A program made the position numbers and the translations under genes. From CAYRFU01 sp964423525 (GTDB lineage Bacteria > Vulcanimicrobiota > Xenobia > Xenobiales > JADMJV01), in assembly GCA_964423525.1 (NCBI GenBank), contig CAYRFU010000001.1, forward strand, positions 1-64,000: DNA of 64,000 nt, read 5' to 3'. The notes beneath the pieces were generated by a model. It had not been told where the DNA came from. It did not search any database and saw only the letters and a program-made list of their open reading frames with translations. Shown here piece after piece: positions 7,986-16,208 of this stretch; the first letter of the stretch is position 1; the number at the start of each line of letters is the position of its first letter.

Positions 7986-9644
7986 TTAGAAGCCGCCCAT
8001 TCCACCCATTCCGCCCATTCCGCCCATTCCGCCCATGTCAGGCATATCGGGGGTTGCGCCTTTCTTCTCGGGCTTCTCGGTAACCAGGGTCTCGGTGGTG
8101 AGAACCATTCCAGCGATCGAGGAGGCGTTCTGAAGAGCCGACCGGGTAACTTTAACCGGGTCAACAATACCGACTTTGACCATGTCGACATAGTCGTCGT
8201 TGAGAGCGTCGTAGCCGTGACCTTTTTTGAGGCCTTTGACTTTCTCGACGATCACAGCGCCTTCTTTACCGGAGTTGTTGGCGATCTGACGAAGAGGCTC
8301 GACCAGGGCGGCGCGGATGATCTCCACTCCAACCATTTCGTCGGCGCTCAGGCCTTTGATCTTATCCAGCACGGAAAGAGCGTTGATGAAGGCGGTTCCG
8401 CCACCAGCAACGATTCCTTCTTCAACAGCAGCGCGAGTAGCCGAGAGGGCATCTTCGATGCGGTGCTTCTTCTCTTTGAGTTCGGTTTCGGTGGCGGCAC
8501 CGACGCGGATGAGAGCCACACCGCCGACCAGTTTGGCCAGGCGCTCTTGCAACTTCTCCCGCTCATAGTCGCTGTCAGTGTCGTCGATCTGACGCTTGAT
8601 CTGCTCGATGCGGCCTTTGATGTCGGCGTCTTTGCCAGCCCCTTCGACGATGGTGGTGTCGTCTTTGGTGACTATCACTTTGGTGGCCTTACCGAGCATG
8701 TCAACGGTCACTTTGTCGAGCTTGAGACCGAGGTCTTCAGTGATGACCTGACCACCGGTGAGGATGGCGATGTCTTTGAGCATTTCTTTGCGGCGGTCGC
8801 CAAAACCAGGGGCTTTAACAGCACAAGCGGTCATGGTGCCGCGTAGCTTGTTCACCACCAGGGTAGCGAGGGCTTCACCTTCGATGTCTTCAGCCACGAT
8901 GAAGAGAGGCTTCTGAACCTGAACGACTTTTTCGAGCAAAGGCAAGATGTCGGAGATGGCCGAGATCTTCTTCTCCACGATGAGGATGAAGGGGTCGTTG
9001 AGGACCGCTTCCATGCGCTCACTGTCGGTCACGAAGTAAGGGGAAATGTAGCCTTTGTCAAACTGCATCCCTTCAACGTGCTCGAGGTCGGTCGAGAGGG
9101 TCTTGGACTCTTCGACGGTGATGACGCCGTCTTTGCCGACTTTCTCGATGGCTTCCGAGATGAGACCACCGATCTCTTTGTCGTTGTTAGCCGAGATAGC
9201 GGCCACCTGGGTGATGGCGTCGCCGGTTTCGACCGGGGAAGCCATCTTCTTGATCGCTTCAACCACTTTCTCGACGGCCAGGTCCATACCCCGCTTGATG
9301 AACATCGGGTTGGCACCAGCGGTCACGTTCTTGAGGCCGGTCTTGATCATGCTCTGGGCCAGAACGGTAGCGGTGGTGGTTCCATCACCAGCGATGTCGT
9401 TGGTTTTGGAAGCGACTTCCCGAACCAACTGGGCACCCATGTTTTCGAAGGGGTCTTCCACTTCGATCTCTTTGGCGACGGTGACGCCGTCTTTGGTGAT
9501 GGTGGGGGAGCCGAACTTCTTGTCGAGCACCACGTTGCGACCGCGGGGGCCGAGGGTGATCTTGACGGCATTCGCCAGAATGTCGGTTCCACGCTCGAGA
9601 GCTTTTCGGGCGTTCAGGTCATACTTGAGAATCTTAGCTGCCAT
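7986..9644 (-). CDS. groL: Chaperonin GroEL (Hsp60)
   Basis: A 552-aa type I chaperonin, the 14-subunit ring that folds proteins with GroES in the cytoplasm. The sequence is full length and collinear with the family: GPRGRNVVLDKKFGSPTITKDGVTVAKEI, the nucleotide-binding GDGTTTATVLA, and the C-terminal GGM repeat tail ending in GGF. It lies 23 nt downstream of groES and has GGAGAAAG before the ATG, so it is the second gene of the groESL operon. A strong terminator follows. I see nothing unusual in the protein. Confidence 0.99.
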   Translation of the reverse strand: MAAKILKYDLNARKALERGTDILANAVKITLGPRGRNVVLDKKFGSPTITKDGVTVAKEIEVEDPFENMGAQLVREVASKTNDIAGDGTTTATVLAQSMIKTGLKNVTAGANPMFIKRGMDLAVEKVVEAIKKMASPVETGDAITQVAAISANNDKEIGGLISEAIEKVGKDGVITVEESKTLSTDLEHVEGMQFDKGYISPYFVTDSERMEAVLNDPFILIVEKKISAISDILPLLEKVVQVQKPLFIVAEDIEGEALATLVVNKLRGTMTACAVKAPGFGDRRKEMLKDIAILTGGQVITEDLGLKLDKVTVDMLGKATKVIVTKDDTTIVEGAGKDADIKGRIEQIKRQIDDTDSDYEREKLQERLAKLVGGVALIRVGAATETELKEKKHRIEDALSATRAAVEEGIVAGGGTAFINALSVLDKIKGLSADEMVGVEIIRAALVEPLRQIANNSGKEGAVIVEKVKGLKKGHGYDALNDDYVDMVKVGIVDPVKVTRSALQNASSIAGMVLTTETLVTEKPEKKGATPDMPDMGGMGGMGGMGGMGGF

Positions 9645-9667
9645 GTCTCTTATCTTTCTCCTTTAAA

Positions 9668-9973
9668 CTACTTATCGAATACGCCGAGGACATCCGTCTG
9701 CTTGAGGATGACCAACTTTTCGCCTTCGATTTTGACTTCCGTGCCGGAATACTTCCCATAGAGAACGGTCTCGCCCACTTCAACTTCCATGGGCACCTTC
9801 TTCCCGTTATCGAGAACGCGGCCGGGGCCGACGGCGATGACCTTAGCGGTCATCGGCTTCTCCTGGGCAGTGTCAGGCAGGATCACTCCGCCTGCGGATT
9901 TTTCCTCGCTGGGGATTGGCTCGACGACAATCCGGTCGGCCAGCGGCTTCAAAGTTAGGGTCTTCGTCGCCAT
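9668..9973 (-). CDS. groS: Co-chaperonin GroES (Hsp10)
   Basis: A 101-aa co-chaperonin that caps the GroEL ring. The family pattern is clear: LKPLADRIVVEPIP at the start, the mobile loop with GGVILPDTA, and DVLGV near the C terminus. First gene of groESL. The ATG is preceded by CGGAGG. No CIRCE element is visible upstream; instead a hairpin lies at the likely 5' end of the mRNA. Confidence 0.98.
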   Translation of the reverse strand: MATKTLTLKPLADRIVVEPIPSEEKSAGGVILPDTAQEKPMTAKVIAVGPGRVLDNGKKVPMEVEVGETVLYGKYSGTEVKIEGEKLVILKQTDVLGVFDK

Positions 9974-10001
9974 TCCAAAACCTCCGAAATTTTTTCTTGG
10001 A

Positions 10002-10044
10002 GCGCCGAGAGCTTATGCGACCACTCGGCGCCAGTGAGTTTATA
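10002..10044 (-). promoter_or_regulatory. Promoter -10 region and 5'-UTR hairpin of groESL
   Basis: Read on the minus strand, TATAAACT (rc of 10037-10044) makes a likely -10, with a weak TTGGTT about 18 nt upstream. An inverted repeat with 8-bp arms (CTCGGCGC at 10024-10031 and GCGCCGAG at 10002-10009, 14-nt loop) would fold near the mRNA 5' end. No CIRCE (TTAGCACTC-N9-GAGTGCTAA) or HAIR-like element is present. The repeat could be a DNA operator or an RNA element. Confidence 0.45.
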
Positions 10045-10102
10045 CCACCGCCGAAAAGGAAACCAAACGACAACAAAATTAGAGTTGTGTTAGAAGCGGA
10101 GC

Positions 10103-10855
10103 CTAATCGCGGCTTCGGAGCTTGGCCAGGAGGCGGAGGATCTCCAGGTAGAGCCAGATGAGAGTGACCAGCAACCCGAAGGCCGCATACCATTCCATAT
10201 ATTGAGGCGCCCCCCGCTCCACACCCTGTTCAATGAAATCAAAGTCGAGCACCAGATTGAGGGCAGCCACCACGACCACAAAGAGACTGAAAAGGATGCC
10301 GGCCGTGCCTGATTCGTGGATGAAGGGTATGCTGTAGCTGGCGAAAAGGCGTAAGCCCATATTGACCAGGTAGAGTAAACAGATACCACCGGTGGCCGCA
10401 AACAGGCCGAGTTTGAAGTTTTCGGTAGCGCGGATAAGCCGGGCCCTGTAAACGAAGAGCAGGGCGAACAGCGTGCCGAAGGTCAAGGCTACGGCCTGGA
10501 TCACAATGCCAGGATACATCGCCTCGAAAAGGGAGGAAATCGTGCCCACGATGACTCCCTCGATCACAGCGTAAAGCGGGGCTGTGTAAGGAGACCAATC
10601 TTTCTTAAAGCAGGTCACTAAAGCCACGATAAATCCCAAAATGGAACTTCCGATGACGGCCGGGTAGAGCACTTCAGGGTGGGTATAGACCAGATTCCAA
10701 ACCACGGAGGCCGCGGCCACGACCAGGCACAACAAGAAAAAGGTGCGGTGGACCGTTCCATCCAGCGACATCCGCCCTGGCGAGCCAGACACGGTGGTGA
10801 CGTTGCTCGTGAAGGCGGTCTCGCTCAGGGTAGGGTTGCCAGTTCTCAAAGCCAT
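10103..10855 (-). CDS. Bax inhibitor-1 / YccA family membrane protein
   Basis: A 250-aa protein with seven closely packed hydrophobic segments and a basic C terminus, typical of the BI-1/YccA (TMBIM) family. Bacterial members include a pH-sensitive calcium leak channel and YccA, which modulates FtsH. An acidic residue in the fifth or sixth helix region (FIHESGTAG) and the final LAKLRSRD match the family pattern. It lies 27 nt after the aat stop on the same strand and could be cotranscribed. The physiological role here is not determined by context. Confidence 0.88.
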   Translation of the reverse strand: MALRTGNPTLSETAFTSNVTTVSGSPGRMSLDGTVHRTFFLLCLVVAAASVVWNLVYTHPEVLYPAVIGSSILGFIVALVTCFKKDWSPYTAPLYAVIEGVIVGTISSLFEAMYPGIVIQAVALTFGTLFALLFVYRARLIRATENFKLGLFAATGGICLLYLVNMGLRLFASYSIPFIHESGTAGILFSLFVVVVAALNLVLDFDFIEQGVERGAPQYMEWYAAFGLLVTLIWLYLEILRLLAKLRSRD

Positions 10856-10882
10856 GGCCCGATGATACCACGACCCTTCCTC

Positions 10883-11551
10883 TTAGCCAAGACCTCCTGG
10901 GCAAGAGCCGCCAGTCCACAGACCAGCTGGCACCGGCAAGTCCACGGCTTGTTCAAGCCTAGCCAAGAAATCTCGCCGTCGGATATTACGGGCCCCGAGA
11001 CGGTGAGTGTGAGGCGTTAGAACTTGAGCGTCAAGAAGCTCAACTCCAAGCTGCTGGAGCTTTTGATCGAGAAAAAAGAGAGCCACCTTGGAGGCGTCAG
11101 AGACGCGATGAAACATAGACTCCCCAGAAAAATAGCCTCCTATCTGAATCCCGTAAAGGCCACCGACCAGGTGCTGGTTCAGCCAGACCTCCAAACTGTG
11201 AGCATGACCCGCCCGGTGAAGTTGGCTGAAGGTCCGGATAAAAAGGGGGGAAATCCAGGTGCTTCGATGATGGAAGGCACAGGCCCTGATCACGTCGGCA
11301 AAAGCCTGGTCGTAGCTGACCTGAAACTTCTGTTGGCGGATCACTCGCCTGACCCGCTTAGGGATATGGACCTCCTCGAAGACCGCCCGAGGATCGGGAG
11401 AGAACCAGCGCACAGGGCTCTCGGTCCAGGGAAAAATGCCTCGGCGATAAGCCCACAGGACTAACTCGGGAGACATCGTGCGCGAAACTCCGACCAGGCC
11501 GTCGGGCCCAGCCAGAGCAGGCTTAAGAAAGCGAAAAGAGGGGGACAACAA
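10883..11551 (-). CDS. aat: Leucyl/phenylalanyl-tRNA--protein transferase
   Basis: A 222-aa cytoplasmic enzyme that adds Leu or Phe to proteins with N-terminal Arg or Lys, marking them for ClpAP through ClpS (bacterial N-end rule). Family motifs are intact: YRRGIFPWTE, VRWFSPDPRAVF, and GGLYGIQIGGYFSGESMF. The length matches typical Aat (about 220-240 aa). It follows the SH3-like gene by 3 nt. Aat is mainly found in diderm bacteria, which fits the secretion system in this window. Confidence 0.96.
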   Translation of the reverse strand: MLSPSFRFLKPALAGPDGLVGVSRTMSPELVLWAYRRGIFPWTESPVRWFSPDPRAVFEEVHIPKRVRRVIRQQKFQVSYDQAFADVIRACAFHHRSTWISPLFIRTFSQLHRAGHAHSLEVWLNQHLVGGLYGIQIGGYFSGESMFHRVSDASKVALFFLDQKLQQLGVELLDAQVLTPHTHRLGARNIRRRDFLARLEQAVDLPVPAGLWTGGSCPGGLG

Positions 11552-11554
11552 GAC

Positions 11555-12307
11555 CTAAAAGGTCTCTTCAGGAGCGGAGTTCACCACTTTCTTCTTGAGA
11601 CGTCCCGAGGTCAACACCCACAGACCTTTGACCCGCTCCACGGTATAGACGCCAAGGTAGGGGACATCCTTCCCACCCTCGTCGGCCACCATCGAGACGT
11701 CCACTTGGAAACGGTCCTCCCCTAATTCCACCACATTGATGATCTCGCTTCGCAAGCGGGTGGTTTTGGAATAACCGTCGGTAAACTGGGCGTAGGATAG
11801 CTCCCGCTTCCAATCTGGGGAGAGATGAGTATAAGCGCTCGAGAAGTCCCGACGAGACACGTTCTCGTAGAAATTCATCACCTTCTCCTCGGCGGCTGAG
11901 GGAGTCTTGAGATTGGCTGGCCGGGTAAAGGTGAGATAGCGGCTTTCGACCCAGGCTTGAGTTCCATCCTCGAGAGCGACCTGGTCCCAATTGTCCGACT
12001 CCCCGAGCCAACGCACCTCCTCCCACCGACTCATAGTTTTCACCTCAGCCATATTCAGGCCCGCCTGTTGACGCGCGACCACGCCATCCTCAGTGATCCA
12101 GGCTACTTTCAAGCGGGGCTTGTCGCTGGTTGGAGGAACGACCGGGCCAGTCGCTCCTCCAGTAGAGCTACTGGGGGGCGGTGGGCCGGGTTGGTCAGGG
12201 CCATCGCCCTGACCCACCTTGACAGCATAAAGAATCAGGGCGATCACAGCTATCGCTCCCAGAAAGGCCCCCAACCAGACTACCGAGGAACCCCGCGATG
12301 ATGCCAC
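11555..12307 (-). CDS. Single-span membrane protein with SH3-like and NTF2-like domains
   Basis: A 250-aa protein. Residues 10-30 form one hydrophobic span, followed by a Pro/Ser/Gly linker (about 35-60), an SH3b-like segment (about 65-125, ending in a Trp-Val-Glu-Ser-Arg-Tyr strand), and a C-terminal NTF2/DUF4878-like domain (about 135-250: FYENVSRRDFSSAYTHLSPDWK). Such proteins usually face the periplasm and may bind peptidoglycan. Its GTG start shares one base with the TAG of the STAS gene. This coupling to a STAS protein suggests a membrane signalling unit; the function is not known. Confidence 0.68.
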   Translation of the reverse strand: MASSRGSSVVWLGAFLGAIAVIALILYAVKVGQGDGPDQPGPPPPSSSTGGATGPVVPPTSDKPRLKVAWITEDGVVARQQAGLNMAEVKTMSRWEEVRWLGESDNWDQVALEDGTQAWVESRYLTFTRPANLKTPSAAEEKVMNFYENVSRRDFSSAYTHLSPDWKRELSYAQFTDGYSKTTRLRSEIINVVELGEDRFQVDVSMVADEGGKDVPYLGVYTVERVKGLWVLTSGRLKKKVVNSAPEETF

Positions 12308-12615
12308 TATTCGATATCCAGAAGGGTGTCGAGATTGAGCAGACCAAAATGGCGACGAACCTCGGGGGAGCCCGGCGTGATGGTCAGTCTTCCGCCCCGC
12401 CGAATCAATCTCTTGGAAGCTCCCACCATCACCGCGATAGCGACCGAGCCGATGTAGTCCACTGCCGTGAGGTCGAGTCGAACGGTGGTCGCCCCCTGGG
12501 CCATCAACTCATCGAGCTTGGCCTCCAAATCGTCCTTGGTGTGAACGTCCAGGTCGCCGCGCAAATGAAGAACGGCCGTCCCTTCCAGCTCGGATTGTTC
12601 GATCGTCAGCGGCAT
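12307..12615 (-). CDS. STAS-domain protein (anti-sigma factor antagonist type)
   Basis: A 102-aa single STAS domain. The strand with DLDVHTKDDLEAKL and the loop YIGSVAIAVMV match SpoIIAA-type antagonists. The Ser in YIGS sits where partner-switching kinases phosphorylate, although the usual Asp before it (FIDSS) is Gly. It is divergent from the response regulator gene with a 71-bp shared upstream region, so it could belong to the same pathway. No anti-sigma kinase is encoded nearby. Confidence 0.85.
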   Translation of the reverse strand: MPLTIEQSELEGTAVLHLRGDLDVHTKDDLEAKLDELMAQGATTVRLDLTAVDYIGSVAIAVMVGASKRLIRRGGRLTITPGSPEVRRHFGLLNLDTLLDIE

Positions 12616-12686
12616 AGCTTGGGTTTCCCCGAAGATGGCGATCCTCCCTCCAGCACGACCTTCCTCCGCTCCGAGGGCCTGAACCG

Positions 12687-13589
12687 TTGGAAAGCGAACG
12701 GACCCAGGTGGCCTCCATTCTGGTCATAGAAGACGATCCTGATCTGCGTGAGCTTCTGGTTGAGTCGTTACTCGACGAGGAGTATCAGGTGGTCGGTTGC
12801 GCCGATGGCGAAGCGGCTCTAGGAGTGGCCGATCAGAGAACCTTTGACATGGTGATCTCCGATATCCGCATGGCCGGAGCCGACGGGCTTGAGACGCTGG
12901 GCCGTCTGCGCCAGATGCACCCCAAGATGAGAGGGGTCGTGATCACCGGCTACGCCGACCTGGATGCTCCCGCCCGGGCTATCCAAGTCGGCGTCTGGGA
13001 CTATCTGTACAAACCGTTTACGCTCGACCAACTCACAGAGTCAGTCCGGCGCGTGCTAGAAGCCGATCAGGAAACCGAGCAGGCACACGCTCTCCTAAGT
13101 CAGCTCTTTTCGGGCTATCGTCGTTTTTTGGAGGCCGTCTCCAAATCTCTTTCCAACGCCCGCGTGGCCACCGTGGAGAAAAAAAGGCAAGGAGCTTTCG
13201 GAGGGTTTTTCATCGCGACCCGCTCAAAAGGGATAGGTCGCAATCAGGCTCTTGATCTGTGGGACCGACTCGAGCAGCTGGAAAAAAACCGCCAAACGAT
13301 GTTCCTTCAGCAGGATGCCAGCCTTTTTCCCAGCCTGCAAGAGGGCTACAAGACCATCCTGGAAATGCTCTCCCGTCTGACTCCCGAAGACGTCCCTCCC
13401 TCAGCCAAGCGCCCTGAGGGTGCCATCGCCATCGACCGCTTCCAACAGATGGTCAAGAGGATCGAAAATGGCCACCTGGCCGCCCACCTGTTGCCGATGG
13501 CTCCTTATCTCCGCCAGATACCGCCCGCCAGCCTGGAGGGCTCCGAGCAGCTCAGACAACTCTACGACCAGGTCTGGGGAGATTCTTGA
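12687..13589 (+). CDS. Response regulator with unrecognised C-terminal output region
   Basis: A 300-aa protein. Residues 9-125 are a receiver domain: VIEDDPD acidic pocket, phosphoacceptor Asp near residue 58 in VISDIRM, Thr in VVITGYAD, and KPF Lys. Residues 125-300 are alpha-helical and match no DNA-binding, GGDEF, HD or ATPase motif that I recognise. The TTG at 12687 is chosen because it precedes the receiver by a few residues; GTG 12708 is the alternative. It overlaps the kinase gene by 4 nt (TTGA), so the pair is coupled. Confidence 0.85.
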   Translation: MESERTQVASILVIEDDPDLRELLVESLLDEEYQVVGCADGEAALGVADQRTFDMVISDIRMAGADGLETLGRLRQMHPKMRGVVITGYADLDAPARAIQVGVWDYLYKPFTLDQLTESVRRVLEADQETEQAHALLSQLFSGYRRFLEAVSKSLSNARVATVEKKRQGAFGGFFIATRSKGIGRNQALDLWDRLEQLEKNRQTMFLQQDASLFPSLQEGYKTILEMLSRLTPEDVPPSAKRPEGAIAIDRFQQMVKRIENGHLAAHLLPMAPYLRQIPPASLEGSEQLRQLYDQVWGDS

Positions 13590-14641
13590 CGCGAGACTAC
13601 AAGAGGCTCCTCGTCTTGGCCAAGAGAGCCAGCGACGGCCAGGACCTGACGCCGATCCTGGAAGATCTGGCTCGTTTGATGGAGCAGAACCTTCCCAGCG
13701 CCGAAGGACTGATCGTGGTCGCGCCCGACTACTGGCCGTTTGGTAAAAACCGTTCGGTCGAAGCGCTGGAGCAAGCCATGATGGAGACTCTGGAGGAATC
13801 TCCCAAGGTCCTTCTGCGCCACTTCTCAGAAGAAGCGGCAGGCCTGTTCGCCCGCAATCCCCAGCCTTTTCCGCCGGGAGAAAGAGAGTGGTTGGAGTTA
13901 GCCGCCGCTCAGCTCGGCCTGATCCTCACCCGCCGCGAACGCGAGGCGGCTCGCCAACAGCTGATTCACTCGAGCAAAATGGCCTCAGTCGGGCAGCTCA
14001 CGGCCGGGGTGGCCCATGAGTTGGGCTCCCCCCTCAACACAGTCTTACTAGCTCTCTACAGTGCCGAGAAGAAATTCCAAAGCCAACCAGAAAAGGCCGT
14101 GGAACGTTTGGCGCGGGCACGAAAGGCTGCCAATCAGGCTCGTTCGGTGGTCGAGAAACTTCTGACCTTCTCGCGGCCAGCCCAGGTCGATGAGAACGCC
14201 ATCGATCTGGCCCAGGTGGCCCGAGACAGCCTCGACTTTCTCGCCCATCAGATCAAAGCCGAGCAACTCGAGGTCACTCTCGACCTGGAGCCCGCCCCCA
14301 CGGTGGGGCTAGCGAGCCAGCTCCAACAAGTGTTGGTGAATCTGCTTTTGAACGCTCGCGACGCTCTGCGAGAGGTGCACGATTCTCGTCATATTCACGT
14401 GGTCACAGGTCAAGGCGAGGAGCTGGCCTGGTTGGAAGTTCGAGATAACGGCCCAGGCATCGCCCCCGACAATCTTCCCCATCTTTTCGAGCCCTTTTTC
14501 AGCACCAAGGAGATCGGCAAAGGGACAGGGCTAGGCCTTTGGGTCAGTCGCCAGATCGTCGAGCGCCAGGCTGGCACCCTGACCGCCCGCAATCGAGATA
14601 GCAGGGGCGCCGTCTTTCGGCTGGAGATGCCGACTCGCTAG
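13586..14641 (+). CDS. Cytoplasmic sensor histidine kinase
   Basis: A 351-aa kinase with no membrane segment. Residues 1-125 are a possible small sensor region. The dimerisation/phosphoacceptor helix reads SVGQLTAGVAHELGSPLN with His about residue 144. The ATP-binding domain shows N-box LLLNARDAL, G1 DNGPGIA, F-box FEPFFSTK and G2 GTGLGLW. The start is TTG, overlapping the regulator stop by 4 nt. It should phosphorylate the receiver encoded upstream. The 3' end overlaps the convergent suhB-like gene by 111 bp. Confidence 0.93.
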   Translation: MTRDYKRLLVLAKRASDGQDLTPILEDLARLMEQNLPSAEGLIVVAPDYWPFGKNRSVEALEQAMMETLEESPKVLLRHFSEEAAGLFARNPQPFPPGEREWLELAAAQLGLILTRREREAARQQLIHSSKMASVGQLTAGVAHELGSPLNTVLLALYSAEKKFQSQPEKAVERLARARKAANQARSVVEKLLTFSRPAQVDENAIDLAQVARDSLDFLAHQIKAEQLEVTLDLEPAPTVGLASQLQQVLVNLLLNARDALREVHDSRHIHVVTGQGEELAWLEVRDNGPGIAPDNLPHLFEPFFSTKEIGKGTGLGLWVSRQIVERQAGTLTARNRDSRGAVFRLEMPTR

Positions 14642-15406
14642 GATCTCGGTCATAGAAGAGTGGAGGGAGCCGTTGCTAGCCAGCAAGTCCACTTTGGCGG
14701 TCAACCGAACTGGGCCTTGTGGCAGGCTCGTGACCCGGCCTCCGGCCTCCCGAACCAGAAGCACGCCAGCGGCCACATCCCAGGGACCGAGTTTGAACTC
14801 CCAGAAGCCATCGTAGCGCCCCACCGCCACATAGGCCAGGTCTAGAGTAGCAGCCCCCATTCGGCGCACCCCACGAGCTCGAGTCAAAAAGGCCTCAAGC
14901 TGGCGAACGTTGTTGTGGGGGTCGGTGTGGCGATCATAGGGAAAACCGGTAGCCAACATAGCCTCGCCTAGCCGAGAGGTGGAAGCGACCTGGCACCTCT
15001 TCCCGTTGAGACGGGTTCCTCCATCCAGGTGGGCTTCAAACAGTTCTTCTTTGACCGGATCGTAAGTGAGAGCGACCCGAGGCTGATCGTCCTCGTAGAG
15101 AGCCATCGAAACAGCGAAATGGGGGAGCTTATGAGCGAAGTTGTTGGTCCCGTCGAGAGGGTCGACATACCAGCGCAGACCCCCTTCGCGACGGGCTCCC
15201 TCCTCGGCCACCAGACCGTGGTCGGGAAACTCCTTTTGGAGTCGAGAGGCGATCGTCTCTTCGGCCAACTTGTCAAAACGAGTCACCAGGTCCACCGACG
15301 AACTCTTTCTATCAAAATCCGGGCTCTCTTGAAGCCCCTTTCGGAGAATTTGACCGGTCTCTAGAGCGATCGGCCTGGCTCGCTCTTTCACGGATTCCCA
15401 GTTCAT
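14531..15406 (-). CDS. suhB: Inositol monophosphatase family protein
   Basis: A 291-aa magnesium-dependent sugar-phosphate phosphatase. The metal-binding motifs are intact: AEEG (about 67-70), DPLDGTNNF (82-90) and the late WDVAAG. Family members hydrolyse myo-inositol-1-phosphate, and E. coli SuhB also acts in rRNA antitermination. The protein is about 30 residues longer than usual; the extra C terminus is encoded opposite the end of the histidine kinase gene. A small gene ends 7 nt before the start. The substrate is not certain. Confidence 0.9.
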   Translation of the reverse strand: MNWESVKERARPIALETGQILRKGLQESPDFDRKSSSVDLVTRFDKLAEETIASRLQKEFPDHGLVAEEGARREGGLRWYVDPLDGTNNFAHKLPHFAVSMALYEDDQPRVALTYDPVKEELFEAHLDGGTRLNGKRCQVASTSRLGEAMLATGFPYDRHTDPHNNVRQLEAFLTRARGVRRMGAATLDLAYVAVGRYDGFWEFKLGPWDVAAGVLLVREAGGRVTSLPQGPVRLTAKVDLLASNGSLHSSMTEILASRHLQPKDGAPAISIAGGQGASLALDDLATDPKA

Positions 15407-15412
15407 GGCGTC

Positions 15413-15568
15413 CTACTTTCGCTGGAATTCGAAAACCCCGTCCAAGCTAGGCAAGTCGGCCAGGGCCCTGCTGACAGGGTCGTGGTCGAAGCGCTCCCCC
15501 CCTTCAAAACGCGAAATCTCGTCTGGACTTAAAGCCGAACCGCCTAGTTCCTGGCTTCCAGCAAGCAA
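15413..15568 (-). CDS. Small uncharacterised protein or C-terminal remnant (51 aa)
   Basis: A short reading frame with protein-like composition, ending in LPSLDGVFEFQRK. With the TTG at 15568 it gives 51 aa. The same frame continues upstream, through one TGA at 15581-15583, into the 77-aa coiled-coil fragment. It may be a separate small gene or the last part of a longer gene broken by that stop. It ends 7 nt before suhB. No known family is recognised. Confidence 0.4.
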   Translation of the reverse strand: MLAGSQELGGSALSPDEISRFEGGERFDHDPVSRALADLPSLDGVFEFQRK

Positions 15569-15580
15569 CCCGTTCAGCCT

Positions 15581-15814
15581 TCAGACATACTGAAAGCCGT
15601 TATCAAGGCGTTGCTGCTCGCGAACCCACCACTCTTCTTGGGCCCGGTTGAGAGTAGCCGTCTGGTCGACCTGGCTTTGAGCCAGCTGCTGGACCTGATA
15701 GGCGTTCTGGTTGCGTTGACCTTCCAGCTCACGGAGGCGACCTTCGTGTCCTTGTCGCTCGTTAGCTAGAGCGTAGAGACTCTGACTCAAGCTCGGAAGC
15801 TGTTGGTAGGCCAA
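15581..15814 (-). CDS. Coiled-coil fragment, middle part of a probably broken gene
   Basis: A 77-aa Gln/Glu/Arg-rich segment with heptad character (RQGHEGRLRELEGQRNQ, then a Gln-rich stretch). Its TTG start overlaps the upstream 124-aa frame by 28 bp. The upstream protein also ends as a charged helix (QLERERRRDG), so joining the two frames gives one continuous coiled coil. Either two overlapping genes or one frameshifted gene; the second seems more likely to me. No function can be given. Confidence 0.4.
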   Translation of the reverse strand: MAYQQLPSLSQSLYALANERQGHEGRLRELEGQRNQNAYQVQQLAQSQVDQTATLNRAQEEWWVREQQRLDNGFQYV

Positions 15815-16161
15815 CCGTCCCGCCTCCGTTCCCTTTCCAGTTGCTGGCGTTTATAGCCGAGTTCTCGTTCCACCTTTCTCTGCTCTTCTTGCTCGATCGC
15901 TTCTTGCTGACGTTGCAAAGTTTGACGGTCTTGTTCGATCTGGCTGAGGGTGTAGGGAGTGGTATCGATCACCCTTTGAAGGTCGTGAAGCCTGCTACTG
16001 AGCCACTCCCACTGGTCGGTGCGGAGATAGTCCTCAGTATGATCCATGACTCTTTCCATGAAGGCGTCGTCTTCGTAGCGATCATCCTCCCCGCCGAACT
16101 GGAAGAATCCTCGAGACCAGGTATAGTGATCATGGGACTGACCTTGCTTTTTCTGTGCCAT
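15787..16161 (-). CDS. Uncharacterised protein with C-terminal coiled coil
   Basis: A 124-aa protein. The N-terminal half is acidic and aromatic (HYTWSRGFFQFGGEDDRYEDDAF); the C-terminal half is a long charged helix rich in Gln, Glu and Arg from about residue 70. It shares strand and small spacing with the 77-aa and 51-aa frames downstream. No known domain is recognised, and it may be the 5' part of a gene that lost its frame near 15800. Confidence 0.5.
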   Translation of the reverse strand: MAQKKQGQSHDHYTWSRGFFQFGGEDDRYEDDAFMERVMDHTEDYLRTDQWEWLSSRLHDLQRVIDTTPYTLSQIEQDRQTLQRQQEAIEQEEQRKVERELGYKRQQLERERRRDGWPTNSFRA

Positions 16162-16208
16162 AGTAGATTTAGTCTACCTGGTCTGAAGAGCCAGGAATGT
16201 GAGCGGGA

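Noticed and set aside
8217..9761. Long plus-strand reading frames opposite groEL
   Set aside because: They are antisense to highly conserved groEL codons, lack ribosome sites, and have no recognisable domains.
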